DNA from: Sphaerisporangium rufum
Lineage (GTDB): Bacteria > Actinomycetota > Actinomycetes > Streptosporangiales > Streptosporangiaceae
Reading direction: 5' to 3'
Length of the DNA stretch: 64,000 nt
Assembly: GCF_016863395.1 (NCBI RefSeq)
Contig: NZ_BOOU01000055.1
Location: 46,843-110,842, forward strand
Part shown: positions 53,908 to 63,057 of the stretch, piece by piece
Numbering within the stretch: the stretch's first letter is position 1
How the letters are laid out: each line of letters opens with the position of its first letter
Made by a program: the position numbers and the translations under genes
Notes under the pieces: model-generated
The model's database searches: none
What the model was told of the DNA's origin: nothing
What the model saw: the letters and a program-made list of their open reading frames with translations, nothing else

Positions 53908-54642
53908 TCAGCCTCGCACGGTGGCCCGGCGGAAGGCGAACACCGCCAGCGCGCTAAGCACGACGGCCCAGGCCACCCAGCCGGCCAGCGAGGCCGTCCC
54001 GGGCACCTTCCCCGCGGCGATCTGCCAGCCGATGTCGGCGTAGTCGTAGGACGGCAGCGCGCGGGCGATGCCCCGCATCGTCTCGGGGAGCATGGCGACA
54101 GGGAACCACAGTCCGCCGAGCAGCGCGAGGCCGAACATGCAGATCATCGCGAGCGGCTGGGCGGTGTCCGGCCGCAGCAGCGAGCCGATGGTCAGGCCGA
54201 GCGCGGCGAACGGGATGGCGCCCACCCACATCGCCGCGATCACGGCCAGCAGCTGCCCGGACAGGCTGACGTGCTGCACGAGCACCGCGGCCAGCGTGAC
54301 CAGCAGCAGCGCCGGCAGCACCAGCAGCAGCGCAGTGATCATCTTGGTGACGATGACGGCCCAGCCGGGCAGCGGGGTGATCTGCAGCTGGCGCAGCCAG
54401 CCGGCCTGCCGCTCCTGCGCCCACGGCACCGCGGTGGACATGATCGACGCGGCCAGCGCACCGTAGGCGGCCATCGATACCAGCAGGAAGATCCTGCCCT
54501 GCAGGCCGGTCGACTCGTCGGCCTGGGCGCCCCAGAGGTTGGAGTAGAGCAGGTAGAAGCCGACCGGGAAGGCGACGACGAAGATGATGTAGCGCTTGTT
54601 GCGCAGCATCCGGGTGGCCTCGAGCTTGACGTAGTTGAGCAT
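53908..54642 (-). CDS. ABC-2 type permease
   Basis: 244 aa with six membrane helices, starting LNYVKLEATRMLRNKRYIIF. The amphipathic segment and IPFAALGLTIGSLLRPDTAQ are typical of ABC-2 permeases of drug or lipid exporters. It starts 3 bases after the ATPase gene ends and stops 2 bases before the kinase start; the four genes form one operon. Confidence 0.93.
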   Translation of the reverse strand: MLNYVKLEATRMLRNKRYIIFVVAFPVGFYLLYSNLWGAQADESTGLQGRIFLLVSMAAYGALAASIMSTAVPWAQERQAGWLRQLQITPLPGWAVIVTKMITALLLVLPALLLVTLAAVLVQHVSLSGQLLAVIAAMWVGAIPFAALGLTIGSLLRPDTAQPLAMICMFGLALLGGLWFPVAMLPETMRGIARALPSYDYADIGWQIAAGKVPGTASLAGWVAWAVVLSALAVFAFRRATVRG

Positions 54643-54645
54643 GGG

Positions 54646-55542
54646 TCAGACCTCCGCGGCCTGGGTGAGGGACAGGAAGGCGTCCTCCAGGTCGGCCCCG
54701 CGGACCTGGAGATCGCGCACGTCGAGGTCGGTGCCGCGGTAGAGGGCGGCCACGGTGGCGTCCACGTCGGCGGTGACCAGTCGCACGGTGCCCCCCTGGA
54801 TGTCCACCGCGGTGACGCCCGGCAGCACGTCCAGCCCGGCGGCGGGCTGGTCGCCCAGCGAGAACGCGACCGTGCCGGCGCCGGCGCCGGCGCCCGCCTT
54901 GATCTCGGCGGCGGTGCCGTCGGCGACGAGCCGGCCGCGGGCCATGACGATCACCCGGTCGGAGTTCTCGTCGGCCTCTTCCAGGTAGTGCGTGGCGAAC
55001 AGCACGGTACGGCCGGCCGAGGCGTAGCCGCGCATGCTCTCCCAGAAGGCGCGCCGCGACTCCACGTCCATCGCGGCGGTGGGCTCGTCCAGCACCAGCA
55101 GCCGGGGCCCACCGGCGATGGCCAGCGCGAAGCGGACCCGCTGGGTCTGGCCGCCGGACAGCCGGTCGGCGCGCCGGCCGGCCAGTTCGGTGAGGTCGGC
55201 CATCCGCAGGATCTCCTCCAGCGGCAGCGGGCGGGGGTACAGCCGGCGGATGAAGTCGACGGTCTCCCGCACGGTGAGCTCGGGGATCAGCGCGCCTTCC
55301 TGGAGCATGGCGCCGATCTCGCCGCGGGCCACCGCCTCCTCCGGCGAGTGGCCGAACACCCGGACGGTGCCCGCGGTGGGGCGGGCCAGGCCGAGCAGCA
55401 TGGAGATGGTGGTGGACTTGCCGGCCCCGTTCGGGCCGAGAATGGCGACGGTGCGGCCCGGCTCCATGGTGAGGTCCAGGCCGTCCACGGCCCGGACCGC
55501 ACCGAAGCTTTTGCGCACCCCGCTGAGCTCGATCGCGTTCAT
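54646..55542 (-). CDS. ABC transporter ATP-binding protein
   Basis: 298 aa from ATG 55542. Walker A GPNGAGKST, Q-loop MLQEGALIPELTV, signature LSGGQTQRVRFALAI, Walker B LLVLDEPTAAMD, H-loop LFATHYLEEAD. The C-terminal 80 residues are an extra regulatory domain. Together with the ABC-2 permease it likely exports a drug or lipid. Binding site upstream is weak. Confidence 0.94.
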   Translation of the reverse strand: MNAIELSGVRKSFGAVRAVDGLDLTMEPGRTVAILGPNGAGKSTTISMLLGLARPTAGTVRVFGHSPEEAVARGEIGAMLQEGALIPELTVRETVDFIRRLYPRPLPLEEILRMADLTELAGRRADRLSGGQTQRVRFALAIAGGPRLLVLDEPTAAMDVESRRAFWESMRGYASAGRTVLFATHYLEEADENSDRVIVMARGRLVADGTAAEIKAGAGAGAGTVAFSLGDQPAAGLDVLPGVTAVDIQGGTVRLVTADVDATVAALYRGTDLDVRDLQVRGADLEDAFLSLTQAAEV

Positions 55543-55600
55543 GCCGATAACCGTAAAAGCGCGCGATCTCCGGTCGCAGTGCCGCTCATCCGGCGTCCGG

Positions 55601-55616
55601 GATGACATCTGTCATC
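55601..55616. promoter_or_regulatory. Palindromic operator upstream of ABC/two-component operon
   Basis: GATGACA-TC-TGTCATC is a perfect 7-bp inverted repeat, 59 bases upstream of the ATPase start. LuxR-type response regulators bind such sites; autoregulation by the regulator at 52125 is likely. Confidence 0.6.
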
Positions 55617-55639
55617 TCGGACATCACCGGCTCACCGCC

Positions 55640-56485
55640 TCACAGGCGGCAGGCGAAGATGGCGGTGACCAGCACGGCCTTGGCGCCGAGCTCCCACAGC
55701 CGGTCCATGATCTGCTGGTGGCCCTTGCGCGGCACCATGGCCCGGACGGCGACCCAGCCCTCGCGGTGCAGCGGGGAGACGGTCGGGCCCTCCATGCCGG
55801 GCGTGATGGCGATGGCCTCGTCGATGCGCTCGGCGCGGATGTCGTAGTCGATCATGACGTAGTCGCGGGCGACCAGCACGCCCTGCAGCCGGCGGGCGAG
55901 CTGCCGCAGCCCGGGCGTCTCGGCCGCGCCGGCCCGCTTGACCAGCACGCCCTGGGAGTGGGCGATCGGTTCGCCGAAGACCTCCAGGCCGACGTTGCGC
56001 AGCGTGGTGCCGGTCTCGACCACGTCGGCGACCGCGTCGGCGACGCCGAGCCGGATGGCGGTCTCCACCGCACCGTCCAGCTTGATCACCCGGGCGTCGA
56101 CGCCGACGTCGGCCAGGTGGTGGCCGAGCAGGCCGGCGTAGGAGGTGGCCACCCGCATGCCCGCCAGGTCCTTCACCGAGGAGAACGCGCCGGGGCGGGC
56201 GGCGAAGCGGAAGGTGGACACCCCGAAGCCGAGCGGCATGACCTCCTCGGCGGGGGCGCCGGAGTCCAGCAGCATGTCGGCGCCGGTGATCCCGGCGTCC
56301 AGCGTGCCCTCGCCCACGTAGACGGCGATGTCCCGCGGGCGCAGGAAGAACAGCTCGCAGGAGTTGTCGGGGTCGACGACCACGAGCTCCTTGGCGTCCT
56401 TGCGGGGGCGGTACCCCGCTTCGTTCAGCATGGTGTGGGCGGCCTCGGCCAGGGCGCCCTTGTTCGGTACGGCGAGACGGAGCAT
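55640..56485 (-). CDS. hisG: ATP phosphoribosyltransferase
   Basis: 281 aa, long HisG form. Opening MLRLAVPNKGALAEAAHTML; EELVV-like core VGEGTLDAGITGADML; PRPP loop VADVVETGTTLRNVGLEVFG; the last ~75 residues are the ACT-like domain that binds histidine (EGPTVSPLHREGWVAVRAMV). Catalyses the first step of histidine synthesis and is feedback inhibited. Lies 63 bases after hisE. Confidence 0.96.
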   Translation of the reverse strand: MLRLAVPNKGALAEAAHTMLNEAGYRPRKDAKELVVVDPDNSCELFFLRPRDIAVYVGEGTLDAGITGADMLLDSGAPAEEVMPLGFGVSTFRFAARPGAFSSVKDLAGMRVATSYAGLLGHHLADVGVDARVIKLDGAVETAIRLGVADAVADVVETGTTLRNVGLEVFGEPIAHSQGVLVKRAGAAETPGLRQLARRLQGVLVARDYVMIDYDIRAERIDEAIAITPGMEGPTVSPLHREGWVAVRAMVPRKGHQQIMDRLWELGAKAVLVTAIFACRL

Positions 56486-56548
56486 GGTCGGATAATCCTT
56501 CGCGGGATCGGGACGGGCGAGGCGGGTCTCGGCCGGCGCGGCGCCGGC

Positions 56549-56812
56549 CTAGAGATGCTTGTAGACCTCGTCCAGCCCGATACCGCGGGCGATCATGAGA
56601 ACCTGCACGTGGTAGAGCAGCTGGGAGATCTCCTCGGCGGCCCGGTCGGTGGACTCGTGCTCGGCCGCCATCCAGCTCTCGGCGGCCTCCTCCACGACCT
56701 TCTTGCCGATGGCGTGCACACCGGCGTCCAGGGCCGCCACGGTGCCCGACCCGGCGGGTCGGGTGCGCGCCTTCTCGGACAGCTCGGCGAACAGCTCTTC
56801 GAAGGTCTTCAT
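56549..56812 (-). CDS. hisE: Phosphoribosyl-ATP pyrophosphatase
   Basis: 87 aa from ATG 56812. All-alpha MazG-like fold with [18 protein letters not shown] and [18 protein letters not shown], metal-binding Glu residues in E-E-x-x-E arrangement. Second step of histidine synthesis, hydrolysing phosphoribosyl-ATP to phosphoribosyl-AMP. Pairs with hisG in the usual actinobacterial hisE-hisG order. Confidence 0.96.
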   Translation of the reverse strand: MKTFEELFAELSEKARTRPAGSGTVAALDAGVHAIGKKVVEEAAESWMAAEHESTDRAAEEISQLLYHVQVLMIARGIGLDEVYKHL

Positions 56813-57189
56813 CGTCTCTCTCGCGTCGGTGAGCCTGCCGCTCCAGCGTAGTCGTACCCGGGACGCGGCAGGTGCGGGGCGCTCCGGAACGGGCGATCCG
56901 CCACCGGCCCCGGCCGATCCCGATCTTCCAGCAAAACGTTCATTACACACAAAATACGGACATTAATCGTTAAACTGCCTGGATCGGGCGGGCGGATGTC
57001 GGAGAGGATGCCAGAGCCACGGCGTTCGTGGCCAGGGTCTCAAGGGACGCGCACCGGCCGGCGGGCCGGCCCTATCGCACGCGGCCCGGCGAGCCCCGCG
57101 CACCGGCAGGGGGACGAGATCGACATGACCGCGAGGACCGCGCCGGCCGGCCCGGCCCGGGGCCGGCGGCCCGGCGGTGGGAGCCGGCC
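56813..57189. other. Divergent region between hisE and GAF-SpoIIE gene; possible short upstream ORF
   Basis: An AT-rich patch at 56935-56975 is likely promoter sequence. A frame from ATG 57125 (AGGGGGAC upstream) encodes 22 residues and ends at 57193 in a GTGA overlap with the next gene, so it could be a coupling leader peptide. No other gene seen. Confidence 0.4.
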
Positions 57190-58992
57190 GTGACGCTCAC
57201 CCGCCGGGTGGCCGACACCCCGCGCTGCCTGGACGCGCTGAACAGCCCCGAGCGCCTCAAGGCGCTGGAGCAGCTGCAGGCCGTCGGCGCCCTGGCCCGC
57301 CAGACGCTGGACCGCTCGGCCGGACTGGCCGCCCGGCTGCTGGAGGTCGGCGTGGTACTGGTCACCCTGGTCGAGGGCGACCGGCAGCGGCTGACCCAGT
57401 ACATCGGCTCCCGGAACCCGCGCACCACCGACCGGACCATGCCGCTGGACTGGGGCTTCTGCCCGCTGGTGGTGGCGCAGGCCCGCCCGCTCGTGATCGG
57501 CGACGTCCGCGGCCGGACCGGCCACGCCCGCAACCCGGCGGTCACCCAGACCGGCATGCGCGCCTACCTGGCGGTGCCGCTCACCCTGGACGGCCAGGCC
57601 GTGGGCGCGCTGTGCGTGGTAGACCGCCGGCCCCGACGCTGGACCGGTGACCAGCTGCGCACGCTCGGCGAGCTGGCCACCGCGGCCATGGCGGAGATCC
57701 GTCTGCTGCTGGACTCGGCCGAATCGGCCCGGCTGAACGAGCAGGCCGAAAGCGCCCGCCGCCGCTCCCGCCAGCTGCAGGATCTCGCGCAGGCGAGCGT
57801 CGAGATCAACTCGGCCAGGTCGCTGGACGACCTGCTCGGCACGGTCACCGAGCAGGCCCGCGCCCTGGTCGGCACCCACCAGGCGCTGACCGCGCTCACC
57901 ACCGGCCGGGCCCGCCCGGTCACCGCGATCTCCCTGTCGGACCGGTACGCCAGGTGGCGCGACCCGGAGTCCTTCGCGGTCGAGGACGGCCTGTACGCGG
58001 AGGTCTGCCGGCACAACGTGCCGCTGCGGCTGGGCCAAGGCGAGCTGCGCGGGCATCCCGCGTGGTGCGGGCAGGCCGGCGGGCGCCATCCGCCGCTGCG
58101 TGACTGGCTCGCCGTGCCGCTCGTCGACTCCGCCGGCGGCAACGTCGGCCTCATCCAGCTGTCGGACAAGCGCGACGGCGGCGACTTCACCGTGGACGAC
58201 GAGGCGATGCTCATCCAGCTCGCCGAGCTGGCCGCCGCGTGCATCGAGAAGACCGCGGCCCTGGAGCGCCAGCGTGAGATCGCCCGCACCCTGCAGCAGA
58301 GCCTGCTGCCGCCGCGGCTGCCGGACATCCCGGGGGTGGAGCTGGCCGCCCGCTACCACCCCGCAACCGGCGACGCGCAGGTGGGCGGGGACTTCTACGA
58401 CCTGTTCGCCGCAGGCGGCGGGCGCTGGGGCGTGGTGCTCGGCGACGTGTGCGGCAAGGACGCCGAGGCGGCCGCGCTCACCGCGCTGATCCGGCACACC
58501 GCCCGGGCGGCCGTGCTGGCCGACCCCGACCCCGCCCGGGTCGCCGAAGTGCTGAACCAGGCGGTCCTCGGTCACGGCACCGAGCGGTTCTGCACGCTGG
58601 TGTACCTGACCCTCAGCCCGGAGGAGGGGCGGATCCGGGTGCGGATGGCCGTCTGCGGCCACCCGCTCCCGCTACGGGTCGACCCGCGCGGCCGGGTCCG
58701 CGAGGCGGGCCGCCCCGGCATGCTGATCGGCGTGCTGCCCGAGCCGGAGGTGCGGCCCAGCTCCTTCGTCCTGGAGCCGGGCGAGACGCTCATGCTGTTC
58801 ACCGACGGCATCGCCGAGGCGCGCGGCGGCGGCCGGATGTTCGGCGAGACCAGGCTGCCGTCCCTGCTGCGCGGCGGCGCGACCGCACCGCTGCCCGAGC
58901 TGGCCGACATCATAAGCCGGGCGGCGCTGGACTACCAGGGTGGCCGCCTCAAGGACGACATCGCCACCCTGTTCATCCGGGCCGCCGGCTGA
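57190..58992 (+). CDS. GAF-domain SpoIIE (PP2C-type) phosphatase
   Basis: About 600 aa from GTG 57190. GAF domain 1 (residues 25-185: PLDWGFCPLVVAQARPLVIG, GMRAYLAVPLTL) and GAF 2 (205-360) precede the SpoIIE domain: ARTLQQSLLPPRLPDIPGVE, VGGDFYDLF, GDVCGKDAEAAALTALIRH, LMLFTDGIAEARGG and KDDIATLFIR, with the Asp residues for two metals. Such enzymes dephosphorylate anti-anti-sigma factors in response to small ligands or redox. Might counter RsbW-like kinases such as that at 51500. Confidence 0.92.
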   Translation: MTLTRRVADTPRCLDALNSPERLKALEQLQAVGALARQTLDRSAGLAARLLEVGVVLVTLVEGDRQRLTQYIGSRNPRTTDRTMPLDWGFCPLVVAQARPLVIGDVRGRTGHARNPAVTQTGMRAYLAVPLTLDGQAVGALCVVDRRPRRWTGDQLRTLGELATAAMAEIRLLLDSAESARLNEQAESARRRSRQLQDLAQASVEINSARSLDDLLGTVTEQARALVGTHQALTALTTGRARPVTAISLSDRYARWRDPESFAVEDGLYAEVCRHNVPLRLGQGELRGHPAWCGQAGGRHPPLRDWLAVPLVDSAGGNVGLIQLSDKRDGGDFTVDDEAMLIQLAELAAACIEKTAALERQREIARTLQQSLLPPRLPDIPGVELAARYHPATGDAQVGGDFYDLFAAGGGRWGVVLGDVCGKDAEAAALTALIRHTARAAVLADPDPARVAEVLNQAVLGHGTERFCTLVYLTLSPEEGRIRVRMAVCGHPLPLRVDPRGRVREAGRPGMLIGVLPEPEVRPSSFVLEPGETLMLFTDGIAEARGGGRMFGETRLPSLLRGGATAPLPELADIISRAALDYQGGRLKDDIATLFIRAAG

Positions 58993-59023
58993 TCCGGCGG
59001 CTCAGCCGGCGCGTCAGCCGCCC

Positions 59024-59059
59024 TGTCGGCCGTGTCGGCCGTGTCGGCCGTGTCGGCCG
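59024..59059. repeat. 9-bp tandem repeat (4 units)
   Basis: Four copies of TGTCGGCCG (with a partial fifth) in the gap between the convergent phosphatase and DEAD-box helicase genes. Confidence 0.85.
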
Positions 59060-59070
59060 TCGCCGTCGTA

Positions 59071-60570
59071 TCAGCCGCCGTAGCCGCGACCGCCGCGACC
59101 GCCACGCGGGCCGGAGCCGCGGCCGGCCGGGCGCTCGGTGGCCGACCGCCCCTCCCGGTGCTGCGCCGGGTCGCGGCGCTCGCCGCGGCCGCCCTCGCCC
59201 CGGGCGGCGCGGTCGTGGAACCGGCGCGGCCGCCGCTCGCCACCGTGGCCACCCTCGCGGCGCGGGCGCTTGGCGGCCGGCGCGGCCGGCTCCCACACCG
59301 GGATCTCCACGCCGCTCGGCAGCTGGGCACCGGCGACCTCGGCCAGCCGCGGGTGGCCGGGGGTGGCCTTCAGCCGGTTCGCCTGCACCCCGGCCCGCCG
59401 GGTCAGCGTCTCGGTGGAACGGCGCTCGTTCGGCAGCACCAGGGTCAGCACGGTGCCCCGCTCCCCCGCCCGGGCGGTGCGCCCGCCGCGGTGCAGGTAG
59501 CTCTTGTGGTCGGCCGGCGGGTCCACGTGCAGCACCAGGCTGACGTCGTCGACGTGGATGCCCCGGGCGGCGACGTCGGTGCAGACCAGCACGCCGATGT
59601 TGCCCTCGCGGAACTCGGCGAGGATGCGGGTGCGCTGGTTCTGCCGCTTGCCGCCGTGCAGGCCACCCGCCTTGACTCCGACCCGGGCCAGCTGCTTGAC
59701 CAGGCGGTCCACCCCGTGCTGGGTGCGCACGAAGATGATCGTGCGGCCCGCGCGGTTGGCGATCTCGGCGGTGATCTGGAACTTGTCGTCCCGGGTCACC
59801 TGGAGCACGTGGTGCTCCATGGTGTCCACCGGCGAGGTGGCCGGGGCCAGGGAGTGGGTCACCGGCTCGCGCAGGAAGCGGCGGACCAGCTTGTCGACGT
59901 CGCCGTCCAGCGTCGCGGAGAACAGCAGGCGCTGGCCGTCGGCGGGAGTCTGCTGCAGCAGGGCGCTCACCACCGGGAAGAACCCGAGGTCGCACATGTG
60001 GTCGGCCTCGTCGATCACCGTGATCCGGACGTCCGCGAGCGAGCACTCGCCCTGCTGGATCAGGTCGGTGAGCCGGCCGGGGGTGGCAACGACGATCTCG
60101 ACGCCGCGCCGCAGCGCCTCGATCTGCCGGCCCATCGACATGCCGCCGACGACCGTCTTCATCCGCAGCGACAGCCCGCGGCCGAGCGGCTCCAGCGCGT
60201 CGGTGACCTGCATGGCCAGCTCGCGGGTCGGCACGAGCACGACGGCGAGCGGGCGGCGGGGCGCGGCCTTGGTGCCGGCGATCCGGGTCATGGTGGGCAG
60301 GCCGAAGGCCAGGGTCTTGCCCGACCCGGTCTGGCCGCGGCCGAGGACGTGCCGGCCGGCCAGGATGTCGGGGATGGTGGCCCGCTGGATGGGGAACGGG
60401 CTGTTGATGCCCTGCCTGGCCAGTGCGGTCACCAGCGGGCGGGGCAGGCCGAGCAGGGTGAACTCCGCCGGTCCCTGGTCGGGCGCCGCCGTCCCGGCGG
60501 ACGCGCCGGGCGCGCCGTCGGGGTGCCCGGCGAGGGCGTCGGCGGGCATGGCGGAGTGCATGGTGGTCAC
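59071..60570 (-). CDS. DEAD-box RNA helicase
   Basis: 499 aa if started at GTG 60570; ATG 60561 or 60549 are alternatives. Q motif FPIQRATIP, Walker A GRGQTGSGKT, PTRELA, TPGRL, DEAD in VIDEADHMCDLGFF, SAT, then ARGIHV and HRGGRTARAGE. The C-terminus is an Arg/Gly-rich tail (GRGSGPRGGRGGRGYGG) for RNA binding. Relatives act in cold response, rRNA folding and mRNA decay. Two palindromes upstream suggest repression control. Confidence 0.93.
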   Translation of the reverse strand: MTTMHSAMPADALAGHPDGAPGASAGTAAPDQGPAEFTLLGLPRPLVTALARQGINSPFPIQRATIPDILAGRHVLGRGQTGSGKTLAFGLPTMTRIAGTKAAPRRPLAVVLVPTRELAMQVTDALEPLGRGLSLRMKTVVGGMSMGRQIEALRRGVEIVVATPGRLTDLIQQGECSLADVRITVIDEADHMCDLGFFPVVSALLQQTPADGQRLLFSATLDGDVDKLVRRFLREPVTHSLAPATSPVDTMEHHVLQVTRDDKFQITAEIANRAGRTIIFVRTQHGVDRLVKQLARVGVKAGGLHGGKRQNQRTRILAEFREGNIGVLVCTDVAARGIHVDDVSLVLHVDPPADHKSYLHRGGRTARAGERGTVLTLVLPNERRSTETLTRRAGVQANRLKATPGHPRLAEVAGAQLPSGVEIPVWEPAAPAAKRPRREGGHGGERRPRRFHDRAARGEGGRGERRDPAQHREGRSATERPAGRGSGPRGGRGGRGYGG

Positions 60571-60636
60571 GATGGGTGGTGCCTTTCGGTCGAAGAGACA
60601 TGGCACGTCACTTCTGCGAAAGGACGGGCCGGGGTG

Positions 60637-60701
60637 TACGGCGCGGTGCCGTACCGGGCTGCGCGGCTGTGCCGTGCGGGGTCGTACGGCACAGTGCCGT
60701 A
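60637..60701. promoter_or_regulatory. Two copies of a 17-bp palindrome upstream of DEAD-box helicase
   Basis: TACGGCGCGGTGCCGTA at 60637-60653 and TACGGCACAGTGCCGTA at 60685-60701, 48 bases apart start to start. The second is perfectly symmetric; the first differs at two bases. They sit 67 to 131 bases upstream of the helicase start. This looks like a pair of operators for a dimeric repressor, for example of the TetR type. The rest of 60571-60915 holds no gene. Confidence 0.6.
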
Positions 60702-60860
60702 TCGGGAGAAACGGGCGTCGGCTGGACGCCGGAGCGGTGGGATCGACCAGGACAGGTGAGCACCGCTCATCGGGTTCGACAGGAAGTCTACCCGAACCTC
60801 GTCAAGCAACGATCAAAATCCACCGCCGGGCCGGGCATGCGGCGGGAAACACGCCGGTCA

Positions 60861-60884
60861 GGCCGGCCGCGGGAACGGCCGGCC
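60861..60884 (-). terminator. Hairpin terminator after suf operon
   Basis: GGCCGGCC at 60861-60868 and again at 60877-60884 pair across an 8-base loop, 32 bases after the sufT stop. No T tract. Confidence 0.45.
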
Positions 60885-60915
60885 AGGTGCCCGGGCAGCG
60901 GCCGAGAGGGCGCGT

Positions 60916-61287
60916 TCAGACGTTGAAGCCGAGCATGCGAAGCTGGTCGCGGCCCTCGTCGCTGATCTTGTCCGGCCCCCACGGCGGCAGCCAGACCCAG
61001 TTGATCTTCACGTCGGAGACCATGCCGTCCAGCGCGGAGTGCGCCTGCTCCTCGATGACGTCGGTCAGCGGGCAGGCGGCGCTGGTCAGGGTCATGTCGA
61101 TGGTGGCGACCGGGCGAGCACCCTCGCCGGCCGGGTCCAGGTTCACCCCGTACACCAGGCCGAGGTCGACCACGTTGATGCCGAGCTCGGGGTCCACCAC
61201 GTCCTTCAGCGCCTCGAGCACCTCCTCCAGATTCGTCTCGCCGTCGAACCCGGTGGGTCCGGTCGGGGTCTCCACTGGCTTGCTCAC
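60916..61287 (-). CDS. sufT: SufT/MIP18-type iron-sulfur assembly factor (DUF59)
   Basis: 123 aa. The DUF59 core is EVLEALKDVVDPELGINVVD, then LGLVYGV, TLTSAACPLTDVIEEQA with the conserved Cys, and VWLPPWGPDKISDEGRDQL at the end. Acts as an auxiliary factor for Fe-S cluster maturation. Last gene of the suf operon. Confidence 0.93.
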   Translation of the reverse strand: MSKPVETPTGPTGFDGETNLEEVLEALKDVVDPELGINVVDLGLVYGVNLDPAGEGARPVATIDMTLTSAACPLTDVIEEQAHSALDGMVSDVKINWVWLPPWGPDKISDEGRDQLRMLGFNV

Positions 61288-61354
61288 GCCGTCTCCTCGC
61301 CTCGCCGTCCACCGGCCGCACCGGGGCGGCCGTCGTTCCGCTGTGCCCGGCCGG

Positions 61355-61792
61355 TCATGCCGAGCTCCGCGCCACCGCGTCCTTGAAGGCCATCCAGGCC
61401 AGCAACGCGCATTTCACCCGGGCCGGATACTTCGCCACCCCGGCGAACGCCACCGCGTCACCGAGCACGTCCTCGTCCGGCTCCACCTGGCCGCGGCCCT
61501 GCATCAGCCGGGTGAACTCGTCCACCACGGCCAGCGAGTCGCCCACGGTGGACCCGGTGGCGAGCTCGTGCAGCACCGAGGCCGCGGCCTGGCTGATCGA
61601 GCAGCCCTGCCCGTCGTAGGAGACGTCCAGGACCTTGCCGCCGTCGCCGAGCCGCACCCGCATGGTGACCTCGTCGCCGCAGGTGGGGTTCACGTGGTGC
61701 ACCTCGGCGTCGTACGGCTCGCGTAGCCCCCGGCCCTGCGGGTGCTTGTAGTGCTCCAGGATCAGCTCCTGGTACAGCGACTCGGCGATCAT
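61355..61792 (-). CDS. sufU: Fe-S assembly sulfur acceptor SufU
   Basis: 145 aa. IscU-like scaffold with zinc ligands: NPTCGDEVTMRV (Cys, Asp), GQGCSISQAAASV (Cys) and VKCALLAWMAF (Cys). SufU in Gram-positives takes sulfur from SufS. ATG 61792 lies 2 bases after the sufS stop. Confidence 0.95.
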   Translation of the reverse strand: MIAESLYQELILEHYKHPQGRGLREPYDAEVHHVNPTCGDEVTMRVRLGDGGKVLDVSYDGQGCSISQAAASVLHELATGSTVGDSLAVVDEFTRLMQGRGQVEPDEDVLGDAVAFAGVAKYPARVKCALLAWMAFKDAVARSSA

Positions 61793-61794
61793 GT

Positions 61795-63057
61795 CTATCC
61801 GAACACCTTCTGGACGTGGTGGAGGCCCCGGACCAGCGCGTCGATCTCGTCCGTGGTGTTGTACAGGTACATAGACGCCCGGGTGCTCGCCGGTATTCCG
61901 AAGCGCAGGTGCAGCGGGCGGGCGCAGTGGTGCCCGACGCGCACGGCGATGCCGAACGCGTCGTCCAGGATCTGCCCGACGTCGTGCGGGTGCACCTCGG
62001 GCAGGGTGAACGACAGGGTGCCGCCGCGCCCCTCGGCCGTCTTCGGGCCGAGCACGCGCAGCCCCGGCACCTCGGCGAGCGCGGCCAGGCCGTACTCGGT
62101 CAGCTCGTGCTCGTGGCGCCGGATGTCGTCCATGCCGACCGACGTCAGGTAGTCGACCGCGGCGCCGAGGCCGACGGCCTCGACGATCGGCGGGGTGCCG
62201 GCCTCGAACTTGTGCGGGATCGGGGCGTAGGTCGAGTGGTCCATCCAGACCGCCTCGATCATCTCGCCGCCGCCGAGGAACGGCGGCATGGCCTCCAGCA
62301 CCTCGCGCCGCCCCCACAGCACCCCGATGCCGGACGGGCCGACCATCTTGTGCCCGGTGAACGCCACGAAGTCGACGCCGAGCGCCGCCACGTCGACCGG
62401 GCGGTGCGGCACCGACTGGGAGGCGTCCAGCATCATCACCGCGCCCACCTGGCGGGCCCGGGCCAGCACCTCGGCGACCGGGTTGACGGTGCCCAGCACG
62501 TTGGACTGGTGCACGATCGACACGATCTTCGTGCGCTCGTTGACCAGCTCGGTGAGGCCGGACAGGTCCAGCCGGCCCTCGTCGGTGACCGGGAACCAGC
62601 GCAGCGTCGCGCCGGTGCGCTGGGCGACCAGCTGCCAGGGCACGATGTTGGAGTGGTGCTCCATCTCGGAGATGAGGATCTCGTCGCCGGGCCGCACCCG
62701 GAACCGCTCGTCCTCGGCCAGCGGGTTGCCGAAGGCGTAGGCCACCAGGTTCAGCGCCTCGGAGGCGTTCTTGGTGAAGACGACCTCGTCGCGCGAGGGG
62801 GCGCCGATGAACGCCGCCACCTTGTCGCGCGCGCCCTCGTAGGCCTCGGTGGACTCGCTGCCGAGCACGTGCAGCGCGCGGCCGACGTTGCTGTAGTGAT
62901 GCTCCAGGTGGTCGCGCATGGCGTTCACCACCTGCAGCGGCTTCTGCGAGGAATTCCCCGAGTCGAGGTAGACCAGCGGCCGGCCGCCGGGCAGCTCGCG
63001 GGAGAGGATCGGGAAGTCCTTCCTGATCCTCTCCACGTCGAACAGGGTCTCGGTCAT
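61795..63057 (-). CDS. sufS: Cysteine desulfurase SufS
   Basis: 420 aa, PLP enzyme of fold type I. EMEHHSNIVPWQ, LDASQSVPHRPVDV, PLP Lys in FVAFTGHKMVGPSGIGVLWG, active Cys in VRVGHHCARPLHLRFG. It provides sulfur from cysteine to SufU. ATG overlaps the sufC stop (ATGA). Confidence 0.96.
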   Translation of the reverse strand: MTETLFDVERIRKDFPILSRELPGGRPLVYLDSGNSSQKPLQVVNAMRDHLEHHYSNVGRALHVLGSESTEAYEGARDKVAAFIGAPSRDEVVFTKNASEALNLVAYAFGNPLAEDERFRVRPGDEILISEMEHHSNIVPWQLVAQRTGATLRWFPVTDEGRLDLSGLTELVNERTKIVSIVHQSNVLGTVNPVAEVLARARQVGAVMMLDASQSVPHRPVDVAALGVDFVAFTGHKMVGPSGIGVLWGRREVLEAMPPFLGGGEMIEAVWMDHSTYAPIPHKFEAGTPPIVEAVGLGAAVDYLTSVGMDDIRRHEHELTEYGLAALAEVPGLRVLGPKTAEGRGGTLSFTLPEVHPHDVGQILDDAFGIAVRVGHHCARPLHLRFGIPASTRASMYLYNTTDEIDALVRGLHHVQKVFG

